Assembly (NCBI GenBank): GCA_023433835.1 | Contig: JAEYTW010000136.1 | Location: 1-35,690 of the forward strand | Reading direction: 5' to 3' | Source of the DNA: Pseudomonadota bacterium | Lineage (GTDB): Bacteria > Pseudomonadota > Alphaproteobacteria > Ferrovibrionales > Ferrovibrionaceae | DNA: 35,690 bases | Shown: positions 22,490 to 31,828 of the stretch, one piece after another | Numbering within the stretch: position 1 is the first letter of the stretch | How the letters are laid out: every line of letters begins with the position of its first letter | Program-made: the position numbers and the translations under genes | Notes under the pieces: model-generated | What the model was told of the DNA's origin: nothing | The model's input: the letters and a program-made list of their open reading frames with translations, nothing else | Databases searched by the model: none

Positions 22490-23644
22490 TCAAGGTTGAC
22501 GTCCGTCCGCGTGGCGTTGCGCCCAGATCGCCACCGGCTTGCGCGATGTTTCCCGGCTGCGGACAACGATTTCCACGCCTGCAGGCGGCGCGCCGAGCGC
22601 CTGATAGAGATCGTGAGGAATGAAGACGTCGAGAGAACCCTCCCGGGGGCGCATGAAGGCATATCTTCCTTTGGCGTCAACATACTGGATGGTGCCGACG
22701 ATGCCGCGTGCCGATCGCCCGTGGACGCAGGAGACCCGCGGGCCTTTCGGGTGGGCGGCCAGCCGCACGGAGAGGAGGTCGCCGGGCGAAAGCGGGGCGT
22801 CGTCGATGTCACCGAGGCCCGGACAATCGGGAAAAAGCACGGCCCGCGTGCCGTCGTCAGCCACCACGCGATTGCGCCTGTCAGCGAGTTCGACGATCGT
22901 TGCTTCCCGCCGCACCGGCGGCTCGGCCGACAGATCCGCCGTGGGATCGATGTAGCTGCGGCGCCCCTCGTCGGCGAGCAGCATTTCGATCGTGTTGAAG
23001 CCATAACGGCGCCAGGCGTAACCCCATTCCCCGCCCTGCTTGTCCATCAACGCGCGCAGCGATGACTGCGCGATTTCCGGATGCTGGCCGACGGCCTCAT
23101 TCAAGGCAAAGACGAATTGGTCCTTCGTGTCCTGGTCGGGATGGTCGCGAAGCCATGCCAGCGTTTCCGCCAGATCGGCGGTCAGCGGCTGGGGGCACAG
23201 CAGGCCGATCAGCTGAATGACCGTCATGACCTGGCGGTTGAGCTGCGATGGCTGCTTGCGCGGATTTTCGCTGCGGTCTCCACCGCCGCCGCCGGCAGGG
23301 CGAGTGCCGCCTTCGGCACGCAGCGGGTTGAACAAAGGCGGGGGGACGAAATCCGGCGCATCTTGCCGGACCATGTCGATGAACTTTTTCCCGCAATGGG
23401 AGCCGACAAAGAAGCTCCCGGTCTCGTGCGGATAGTCACGACCGTATCGCCCATCGCCTTTGGCAAATTTTGGCGCATAGTAGAATTGATAAAATTCATC
23501 TTCGAGGACGCGGTGGCAACATTCCTCGCGAGAACCCGTCTTCCGCTGATGGGGTAGGATCTTGGCCCTGAGCCCCACTTGCAGCGTGTAGAGCTGGGTG
23601 ATTTTTCGTTTTCGATCGTCGCCGACGCAGCTCTTGATCGCCAT
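22490..23644 (-). CDS. Unrecognised protein with C-terminal tandem OB/cold-shock-like domains
   Basis: 384 residues from ATG 23644; a GTG two codons upstream is equally possible. The last ~70 residues (314-384) read as a cold-shock-type OB fold, with an RNP1-like 'KGRYAFMRP' and an RNP2-like 'LDVFIPHDL'. The preceding ~65 residues look like a second, more degenerate OB fold. The N-terminal ~90 residues hold a Cys/His-rich block (CCHRV ... YPHETG ... SHCGKKF) that could bind metal, followed by a low-complexity Gly-rich linker near residue 115. I do not recognise the full-length family. The DNA under its N-terminal half is visibly richer in A/T than neighbouring genes, suggesting transfer. It is encoded just upstream of the nuclease-like gene, and the two probably work together. 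Confidence 0.7.
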   Translation of the reverse strand: MAIKSCVGDDRKRKITQLYTLQVGLRAKILPHQRKTGSREECCHRVLEDEFYQFYYAPKFAKGDGRYGRDYPHETGSFFVGSHCGKKFIDMVRQDAPDFVPPPLFNPLRAEGGTRPAGGGGGDRSENPRKQPSQLNRQVMTVIQLIGLLCPQPLTADLAETLAWLRDHPDQDTKDQFVFALNEAVGQHPEIAQSSLRALMDKQGGEWGYAWRRYGFNTIEMLLADEGRRSYIDPTADLSAEPPVRREATIVELADRRNRVVADDGTRAVLFPDCPGLGDIDDAPLSPGDLLSVRLAAHPKGPRVSCVHGRSARGIVGTIQYVDAKGRYAFMRPREGSLDVFIPHDLYQALGAPPAGVEIVVRSRETSRKPVAIWAQRHADGRQP

Positions 23645-23775
23645 GTCCACCCGATCCGATGCGCATGCAGAGCCACAAGTCTAACGGCGGATCTCGCTCA
23701 TTCAATAGCGATGTCTGAATGACAAACAGCGAAGGCGGGCATGTGGCCGTAAAGGCAAAAGCGCCCGCCGTGGCG

Positions 23776-24903
23776 TTATCGGGTCCGAAGCGTGATGCGC
23801 GTAAGTTCCGACGGGCGCCCGAGGCGAAGGGCGAAGCCCGGCCACAGCCCGGTGCCGTTGTTGACGTAGAGCGTCATGCCGCCGACCGCATAGGCGCCCG
23901 CGACAAATCCGGCGTTCGAGCGGGCGACGAGCCTGTCCAGGCCGAAGATCATGCCGCCATGGGTATGGCCGGACAGCTGCAGGCCAACGCCGAGCGCGGC
24001 CGCATGCCGCGCTTCGCCCGGGTGGTGATCGAGCAGAACCACCGGGGCATCCTTGGGCGCGCCGGCGAGGGCCCCGGCCACGTCCGGGCCGGGCAGGCCG
24101 AGGCCCCTGGCCGTGCGGTCGGTGACGCCGGCAAGAACGAGCGCGCCGCCGTCGCGTTCGAGCACGACATGCCTGTTGTCGAGCAGGCGCATGCCCATCG
24201 ACGCGAAATGGTCCATCCACGCCTGGTAGCCGAAATAGTATTCGTGGTTGCCCGGCACGATGAAGACACCGTCGGGTGCCCGCAGTTTCCCGAGCGGCGC
24301 CACCCCGTCTCGCCGGGCGGCCAGGACGCCGTCGATGACATCCCCGGTGATCAGGACGACATCGACCCCGAGGGCGTTGGATCGTTCGACGACGGCCTCG
24401 GCCCAGGCCCGGGGAAAGAGCTTGCTGACATGCAGGTCGGTCAGTTGCAGCATCCGGTAGCCGTCGAATTGCGGCGGCAGCCCCGCGATGCCGACCTCGA
24501 CATCCTTCAAGGCAGGGACGCGTATCGCCTGCCGCACGCCGATCGCGGCGAGGCCCCCGGCCAGGGCGGCCATCGCATAACGAAGACCGTCGGGGATGTC
24601 CGGACTTCCCGTGAACGGGATTGCCAGCAGCGTCGCGCCATCGAGCAGCAGCTGCATCAGGGCCAGAAAGATCAGCGCGCCGAACGTCCAGTTCAGCGCG
24701 ATCACCAGCGGCCGCGGAAATTCCGGATCGAACACCGATCCCGAGGAAAGCTTGCTCAGCAGGTGGTATTGCGACCCCACGAGCAGCAGCAGCCCCACGG
24801 CCGCCTTGACCGCCAGCGGCAACTGCAGCGGCCAGACGAAACGGGTCATGACGAGGAGAAAGGGCAGGCCGACTATGGCGTGAAAAATGGCTTCTCTCCG
24901 CAA
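23776..24903 (-). CDS. Membrane-anchored metallophosphoesterase (YkuE-like)
   Basis: About 375 residues. Four hydrophobic segments in the first ~125 residues precede a calcineurin-like phosphoesterase domain with every metal motif: 'LTDLHVS' (D156, H158), 'ITGDVID' (D188), 'PGNHEYY', 'LDHHPG' and 'LSGHTHGGM'. This is the YkuE-like group, some of which act on phospholipid or lipid A-type precursors; the substrate is not evident here. The start is odd. The only standard start that keeps all segments is TTG 24903, which lacks a ribosome binding site. An in-frame ATT at 24886-24888 has GGAGAG five bases upstream and gives the expected N-terminus MFHAIVGLPF. The gene is monocistronic between the accessory pair and gyrB. 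Confidence 0.92.
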   Translation of the reverse strand: MRREAIFHAIVGLPFLLVMTRFVWPLQLPLAVKAAVGLLLLVGSQYHLLSKLSSGSVFDPEFPRPLVIALNWTFGALIFLALMQLLLDGATLLAIPFTGSPDIPDGLRYAMAALAGGLAAIGVRQAIRVPALKDVEVGIAGLPPQFDGYRMLQLTDLHVSKLFPRAWAEAVVERSNALGVDVVLITGDVIDGVLAARRDGVAPLGKLRAPDGVFIVPGNHEYYFGYQAWMDHFASMGMRLLDNRHVVLERDGGALVLAGVTDRTARGLGLPGPDVAGALAGAPKDAPVVLLDHHPGEARHAAALGVGLQLSGHTHGGMIFGLDRLVARSNAGFVAGAYAVGGMTLYVNNGTGLWPGFALRLGRPSELTRITLRTR

Positions 24904-24923
24904 ATCGGCCGGACCGTCCCGGC

Positions 24924-24956
24924 CCTTCGCGCCGGCGCGAGGCGCCGACGCGAAGG
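24924..24956 (-). terminator. Hairpin after gyrB
   Basis: CCTTCGCG (24924-24931) pairs with CGCGAAGG (24949-24956) and CGGCGC (24933-24938) with GCGCCG (24942-24947). One mismatch pair separates the two stems and the loop is 3 bases. It lies 16 bases beyond the gyrB stop. There is no U-run, but the stem of 14 paired bases at the end of the dnaN-recF-gyrB unit supports a transcript-end function. Confidence 0.6.
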
Positions 24957-24971
24957 TTCAGGTCGCGAGGT

Positions 24972-27427
<2,456 letters not shown>

Positions 27428-27443
27428 CACTGGCTACTCCGCT

Positions 27444-28652
27444 TCAAGGCTTGCGATCGACGACCACCTCGCCGCCCAGGACGGCGAGGAACTGGGCGCG
27501 ATCGCCCCAGTCGTCGAAAAGGGATTGGTCGGTGCCGGTCATCCACGCCTGGGCGCGCAACGCGGCGATTTCATCGAACAGGGCCTGGCGCCGCACCCGG
27601 TCGAGATGGGCGACGAGTTCGTCGAGCAGCAGGATCGGGGCCTGCGCCCGCCGGGCCGCGATGATCTTGGCATTGGCCAGCACGATGGCGATCAGGATCG
27701 CCTTCTGCTCGCCGGTCGAGCACAGCGCCGCCGGCATGTCGCGCTGCACGTGGCGGGCCTGCAGGTCGCTCTTGTGCGGGCCGGCCGTGGCCGCCCCTGC
27801 CTCGGCGTCGCGGCCACGGTTGGCAGCGAGCCTGGCACGGAAGCGGTCCTCCGCTTCGACCGCGGTGCATTCGGCCAGCCAGCCCTCGATCAGGCCATCG
27901 ATGGTCAGGTCGGCGGTCGGAAACACGCTCGATCCCAGGGCCAGCGCGGCATCGAGCCGGGCGATCAGGTCGCGGCGGGCGGCGGCGATGGCGATGCCGT
28001 GCCCGGCCATGGTCTCCTCCAGCGCGGCCAGCCAGCGCGGATCGTTGCGGCCTTCGCGCAGCAGGCGCGAGCGTTCGCGCATCGCCTTCTCGTAGGCCGA
28101 GACGCGGCGGGCATGGCCGGGGTCGACGCCGTGCACCAGCCGGTCGAGGAAGCGGCGCCGCTCGGACGCGGCTTCCACGAACAGCCGGTCCATCGCCGGG
28201 GTCAGCCAGACCAGCGACAGATGCTCGGCCAGCAGCGACGGGCCGGCGGCATTGGCGCCGTTGATGCGCACCAGCCGCCGCTCCGGCTCGCTCGCCGTGG
28301 CCGGCGTGATGCCGGTGCCGAGATCGAGATCGCCGGTCGGGGTGGCGAGCCGGGCGGCGATGCCGAAGCCGCCGGCCGCCCCATGCCGCGTCACCTCGGC
28401 CAGCACGGCGCGGCGCAGGCCGCGGCCCGGGTTGAGCAGCGAGATCGCCTCGATCAGGTTGGTCTTGCCGGCGCCGTTCGGCCCGGTCATTACCACCGGC
28501 CGGGGATCGACGTCGAGGCGCAGCGTCGTGTAGTTGCGGTAGTCGGTCAGCGTCAGGCGCGACAGGCTGACGCTAGCCTGCGCAGGCGAGCCGAAGGTCG
28601 CCGCGAGCCCCGCGCCGAGAGGCGCCGCGGGGGAGGTCGCGACGGCGGTCAT
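27444..28652 (-). CDS. recF: DNA replication and repair protein RecF
   Basis: 402 residues from ATG 28652; a TTG at 28673 would add seven residues. It is an SMC-like ATPase that loads or organises RecA at single-strand gaps with RecO and RecR. The N-terminal beta-strand 'SRLTLTDYRNYTTLRLDVDP' leads to Walker A 'GPNGAGKTNLIEAISLL'. 'ERRRFLDRLV' is the RecF-typical block, 'CSTGEQKAILIAIVLA' is the ABC-like signature, and 'PILLLDELVAHLD' is Walker B. It lies 17 bases after dnaN and 16 bases before gyrB, the classic dnaN-recF-gyrB order; dnaA is not adjacent. Confidence 0.95.
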   Translation of the reverse strand: MTAVATSPAAPLGAGLAATFGSPAQASVSLSRLTLTDYRNYTTLRLDVDPRPVVMTGPNGAGKTNLIEAISLLNPGRGLRRAVLAEVTRHGAAGGFGIAARLATPTGDLDLGTGITPATASEPERRLVRINGANAAGPSLLAEHLSLVWLTPAMDRLFVEAASERRRFLDRLVHGVDPGHARRVSAYEKAMRERSRLLREGRNDPRWLAALEETMAGHGIAIAAARRDLIARLDAALALGSSVFPTADLTIDGLIEGWLAECTAVEAEDRFRARLAANRGRDAEAGAATAGPHKSDLQARHVQRDMPAALCSTGEQKAILIAIVLANAKIIAARRAQAPILLLDELVAHLDRVRRQALFDEIAALRAQAWMTGTDQSLFDDWGDRAQFLAVLGGEVVVDRKP

Positions 28653-28669
28653 CGGGCGGTCTTCTTCAC

Positions 28670-29788
28670 TCAAACCCGCATCGGCATCAGGACGTAGAGC
28701 GCGCTATCGTCGCCCGCGTCGCGCACCAGGGTCGGCGACGCGGCGTCGGCCAGGCGGAACTGCGCGGTATCGCCCTCGATCTGGCCGGTGATGTCGAGCA
28801 GGTATTTCGAATTGAAGCCGATCTCCAGCCCGCCGCCGGCGTAGGAGGCGGTCAGTTCCTCGATCGCCGAACCCTGGTCGGGGCTGGTGGCCGAGAGGGT
28901 GATGCGGCCGTTGTCGAGCGCCATCTTCACCGCGCGGCTTTTCTCGGTCGAGATCGTCGCCACGCGGTCGACGGCCTGGGCGAAGCTCTTGGCGTCGACC
29001 TCGAGCTGCTTGTCGTTGCCCTGCGGGATCACGCGCTCGTAGTCGGGGAAGGTGCCGTCGATCAGCTTGGAGACCAGGACGACCTGATCGAAGGTGAAGC
29101 GGATCTTGGTGTCGGACAGCGCGATGGCCACGTCGGTCTCGGCGCCGTCGACCAGCTTGCGCAGCTCGTTCACCGTCTTGCGCGGCACGATCACCCCGGT
29201 CATGCCGGCGGCGCCCGCCGGCAGCGGGGTTTCCGAGCGGGCCAGGCGATGGCCGTCGGTGGCGACGGCGCGCAGCATCGGCACGCCGGCGGTGGCCGCC
29301 GCATGCAGGTAGATGCCGTTCAGGTAGTAGCGGGTCTCTTCGGTCGAGATGGCGAAGCGGGTTTTGTCGATCAGGCGCTTGAGCGCTTCGGCGCCGAGCG
29401 AGAACTGGTGGGGCAGGTCGCCGGTGGCCATCACCGGGAAGTCTTCCTTCGGCAGGCAGGACAGCTGGAACGACGACCGCCCGGCGCGGATCGACAGCCG
29501 GCGCTGGGCCTGGTCGTAGGTCAGCTCGATCTCCACGCCGTCGGGCAGCTTGCGGACGATGTCGTAGAAGGTATGGGCCGGCACCGTGGTGGCGCCCGGC
29601 AGCCCGACCGTCGCGGCGATCTTGTCGACCACGGCGAGATCGAGGTCGGTGGCGGTCAGGGCCAGCGTGGTCTCGGTGGCCTCGATCTGCACGTTCGACA
29701 GGATCGGAATGGTGTTCCGGCGTTCGACGACGCTCTGGACATGGCCGAGCGAGGCGAGCAGAGCAGCGCGTTCGATTCTGAGCTTCAT
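28670..29788 (-). CDS. dnaN: DNA polymerase III beta subunit (sliding clamp)
   Basis: 372 residues from ATG 29788, which gives the canonical N-terminus MKLRIERAALLASL; an ATG eight codons upstream is less likely. The protein forms the ring that tethers replicative polymerase to DNA. Family blocks include 'VVERRNTIPILSNV', 'YDIVRKLPDG', 'AVATDGHRLA', 'PRKTVNELRKL', 'SKLIDGTFPDYERVIP', 'NSKYLLDI' and the C-terminal 'LYVLMPMRV', which lines the peptide-binding pocket. It is the first gene of the dnaN-recF-gyrB unit. Upstream is a good extended -10 box (29879-29887). The gene before it is prfC, not dnaA. Confidence 0.97.
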   Translation of the reverse strand: MKLRIERAALLASLGHVQSVVERRNTIPILSNVQIEATETTLALTATDLDLAVVDKIAATVGLPGATTVPAHTFYDIVRKLPDGVEIELTYDQAQRRLSIRAGRSSFQLSCLPKEDFPVMATGDLPHQFSLGAEALKRLIDKTRFAISTEETRYYLNGIYLHAAATAGVPMLRAVATDGHRLARSETPLPAGAAGMTGVIVPRKTVNELRKLVDGAETDVAIALSDTKIRFTFDQVVLVSKLIDGTFPDYERVIPQGNDKQLEVDAKSFAQAVDRVATISTEKSRAVKMALDNGRITLSATSPDQGSAIEELTASYAGGGLEIGFNSKYLLDITGQIEGDTAQFRLADAASPTLVRDAGDDSALYVLMPMRV

Positions 29789-29878
29789 GACGTCACCAGG
29801 CACCAATTCCATGTGGGAGGGTCGGTTCGGATGCCCGATTCGGCGCCACCGACGCTATCCCTGCCTAAAGGGCTGCAA

Positions 29879-29887
29879 ATATTAGCA
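29879..29887 (-). promoter_or_regulatory. Extended -10 promoter of dnaN
   Basis: Read on the minus strand, TGCTAATAT is an extended -10 element (TGnTATAAT type), about 90 bases before the dnaN ATG in the most A/T-rich stretch nearby. A -35 candidate is weak (TTGCGG at a 20-base spacing), as often seen with extended -10 promoters. Confidence 0.5.
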
Positions 29888-29908
29888 AAATCATGCCTTT
29901 TCGACCGC

Positions 29909-29930
29909 AAAAAAAGCGGCCCGGGCGCCG
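29909..29930 (-). terminator. Probable terminator of prfC
   Basis: On the minus strand, a CGGC/GCCG stem with a GC-rich loop is followed by a T7 run (plus-strand A7 at 29909-29915). It lies about 80 bases past the prfC stop and upstream of the dnaN promoter. A second hairpin, CCGGG-TTTTCT-CCCGG followed by T5, faces the plus strand at about 29957-29977. Confidence 0.45.
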
Positions 29931-30010
29931 GATTTTTGCCCGCCGGTAAGCCCCGGGTTTTCTCCCGGTTTTTCAATGAGTTATCCGCCGCCTGGCCGGG
30001 GATGCCCGGT

Positions 30011-31621
30011 TCAGCTCCGTTCGCGGGTCGCGGCGAAGCGCACGTTGGGCCATTCGCGCTCGGTATAGCCGAGCTCCCAGCCATTGCGCGCGAGGTAGAC
30101 CGGGGCGCCGTCGCGGTCCTCGGCCATGGCGCCGCGGTTCTTTTCGATGAACTTGGTGATCTCGGCCTTGTCGTCGGCCGAGATCCAGCGCGCGGTCTCG
30201 AACGGCGCGGCCTCGAAGCCCATGTCGACGCCGTATTCGGCGATAATGCGCGAGGACAGCACGTCGAGCTGCAGCTGGCCGACCACGCCCACCACCCAGG
30301 CCGAGCCGATCATCGGCTTGAACAGCTGGGTCACGCCTTCCTCGGCCAGGTCCTCCAGCGCGCGCTTCAGCTGCTTGGCCTTCATCGGGTCGCCCAGCCG
30401 GACGCGGCGCAGGATTTCCGGGGCAAAGCTCGGGATGCCGGTAAACCGCAGCGTCTCGCCCTCGGTCAGGGTATCGCCGACGCGCAGCGTGCCGTGGTTC
30501 GGAATGCCCAGGATGTCGCCGGGGAAGGCTTCCTCGGCCAGTTCGCGATCCTGGGCGAAGAAGAAGATCGGGTTGTGGATCGCCATCACCTTGCCCGTCG
30601 CGCTCTGCTTCAGCTTCATGCCGCGGCGGAAGCGGCCCGAGCAGAGGCGGAGGAAGGCGATGCGGTCGCGATGGTTCGGGTCCATGTTGGCCTGGACCTT
30701 GAAGACGAAGCCGGTGACCTTGGGCTCCTCGGGCTCGACCGCGCGCGGCTCGGCCGGCTGGGCGCGCGGCGGCGGGGCGAGGTCGGCCAGCCCGTCGAGC
30801 AGGGCGTCGATGCCGAAATCCTTCAGGGCGCTGCCGAAATAGACCGGGGTCATGTGGCCGCCGCGATAGCTGTCGATATCGGGCTCGGGACAGGCCGACA
30901 GCGCCAGCTCGGCCTGCTCGCGGAATTCGGCCAGGCGCTCGGCCGGCATATGCTGGTCCAGCGCCGTGTCGCCGGGACCGGAGACGTCCATGCTTTGCGG
31001 CAGTTCGCCGCCGCCGGCGCTCGGCAGCATCAGCTTGTTGCGGCGCAGGTCGAAGGCACCCTTGAAATCCATGCCCATGCCGATCGGCCAGTTCATCGGC
31101 GTGACGTCGAGGGCCAGCGTCGCGCCGATCTCGTCCAGCAGCTCGAACGGGTCGCGGCTTTCGCGGTCGATCTTGTTGATGAAGGTGATGATCGGGATGT
31201 CGCGCATCCGGCAGACTTCGAACAGCTTGCGGGTCTGCGCCTCGATGCCCTTGGCGGCGTCGAGCACCATGACGGCCGAGTCCACGGCGGTCAGGGTGCG
31301 GTAGGTATCTTCCGAGAAATCCTCGTGGCCCGGCGTGTCCAGCAGGTTGAACATGATGTCGCGGTATTCGAAGGTCAGCACCGACGACGAGACCGAGATG
31401 CCGCGCTGCTGTTCGATCGCCATCCAGTCGGACCGCGTGCGGCGGCGTTCGCCGCGCGCCTTGACCTCGCCGGCGAGCCGGATGGCGCCGCCGACCTTCA
31501 GGAGCTTTTCGGTCAGGGTGGTCTTGCCGGCGTCCGGATGGGCGATGATGGCGAAGGTGCGTCGCGGCAGCGGCTGGTCGGCGGCCGCGGCAATCGGCAT
31601 GGCAACAGGGGCGACGGACAT
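30011..31621 (-). CDS. prfC: Peptide chain release factor 3
   Basis: 536 residues, the usual length for RF3, a translational GTPase that recycles RF1/RF2 after termination. GTPase motifs are G1 'AHPDAGKTT', the RF3/EF-G switch 'EQQRGISVSSSVLTF', G3 'DTPGHEDF' and G4 'NKIDRE'. RF3-specific stretches include 'ARGERRRTRSDWM' and 'DVTPMNWPIGMG' before domain II. ATG 31621 has GGAGAGG four bases upstream. An extended -10 (31670-31678) lies about 50 bases upstream. It is divergent from the ABC exporter operon. Confidence 0.97.
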   Translation of the reverse strand: MSVAPVAMPIAAAADQPLPRRTFAIIAHPDAGKTTLTEKLLKVGGAIRLAGEVKARGERRRTRSDWMAIEQQRGISVSSSVLTFEYRDIMFNLLDTPGHEDFSEDTYRTLTAVDSAVMVLDAAKGIEAQTRKLFEVCRMRDIPIITFINKIDRESRDPFELLDEIGATLALDVTPMNWPIGMGMDFKGAFDLRRNKLMLPSAGGGELPQSMDVSGPGDTALDQHMPAERLAEFREQAELALSACPEPDIDSYRGGHMTPVYFGSALKDFGIDALLDGLADLAPPPRAQPAEPRAVEPEEPKVTGFVFKVQANMDPNHRDRIAFLRLCSGRFRRGMKLKQSATGKVMAIHNPIFFFAQDRELAEEAFPGDILGIPNHGTLRVGDTLTEGETLRFTGIPSFAPEILRRVRLGDPMKAKQLKRALEDLAEEGVTQLFKPMIGSAWVVGVVGQLQLDVLSSRIIAEYGVDMGFEAAPFETARWISADDKAEITKFIEKNRGAMAEDRDGAPVYLARNGWELGYTEREWPNVRFAATRERS

Positions 31622-31669
31622 CGTCCTCTCCGGTCTTATGGGCTATCCAAGGTTGCTCGGAAGCGGCGG

Positions 31670-31678
31670 ACTATAGCA
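31670..31678 (-). promoter_or_regulatory. Extended -10 promoter of prfC
   Basis: Minus-strand TGCTATAGT, an extended -10 with five of six -10 consensus matches, stands about 50 bases before the prfC start in the divergent prfC/ABC intergenic region. No strong -35 is seen. Confidence 0.45.
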
Positions 31679-31739
31679 GAGCCCTGCCCAGAGGCACGCG
31701 GAATCTGCCGGGCCGGAATCTCCCCGTCCGCCCAAGCCC

Positions 31740-31768
31740 TTACCCTTGCGTGCCGGCTCGTGTACAGT
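31740..31768 (+). promoter_or_regulatory. Sigma-70-like promoter of the ABC exporter operon
   Basis: TTACCC (31740-31745) and TACAGT (31763-31768) are separated by exactly 17 bases, about 60 bases upstream of ATG 31829. The match is moderate (three of six and four of six). Confidence 0.4.
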
Positions 31769-31828
31769 CCGCCCTCGGCCGGTTGCCCGCAAGGCACGGG
31801 GCGGCCGCCACCGGGGGCGAGAGGGGCG

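Noticed and set aside
23734..23769. Terminator after the metallophosphoesterase (GGCGGGC / GCCCGCC)
   Set aside because: The stem is only 7 bp with a 22-base loop and no T-run; too weak to list as a feature.
29249..31828. Plus-strand extension of the ABC exporter frame across dnaN and prfC
   Set aside because: It is antisense to two housekeeping genes. ATG 31829 with GAGGGG upstream starts the membrane domain properly.
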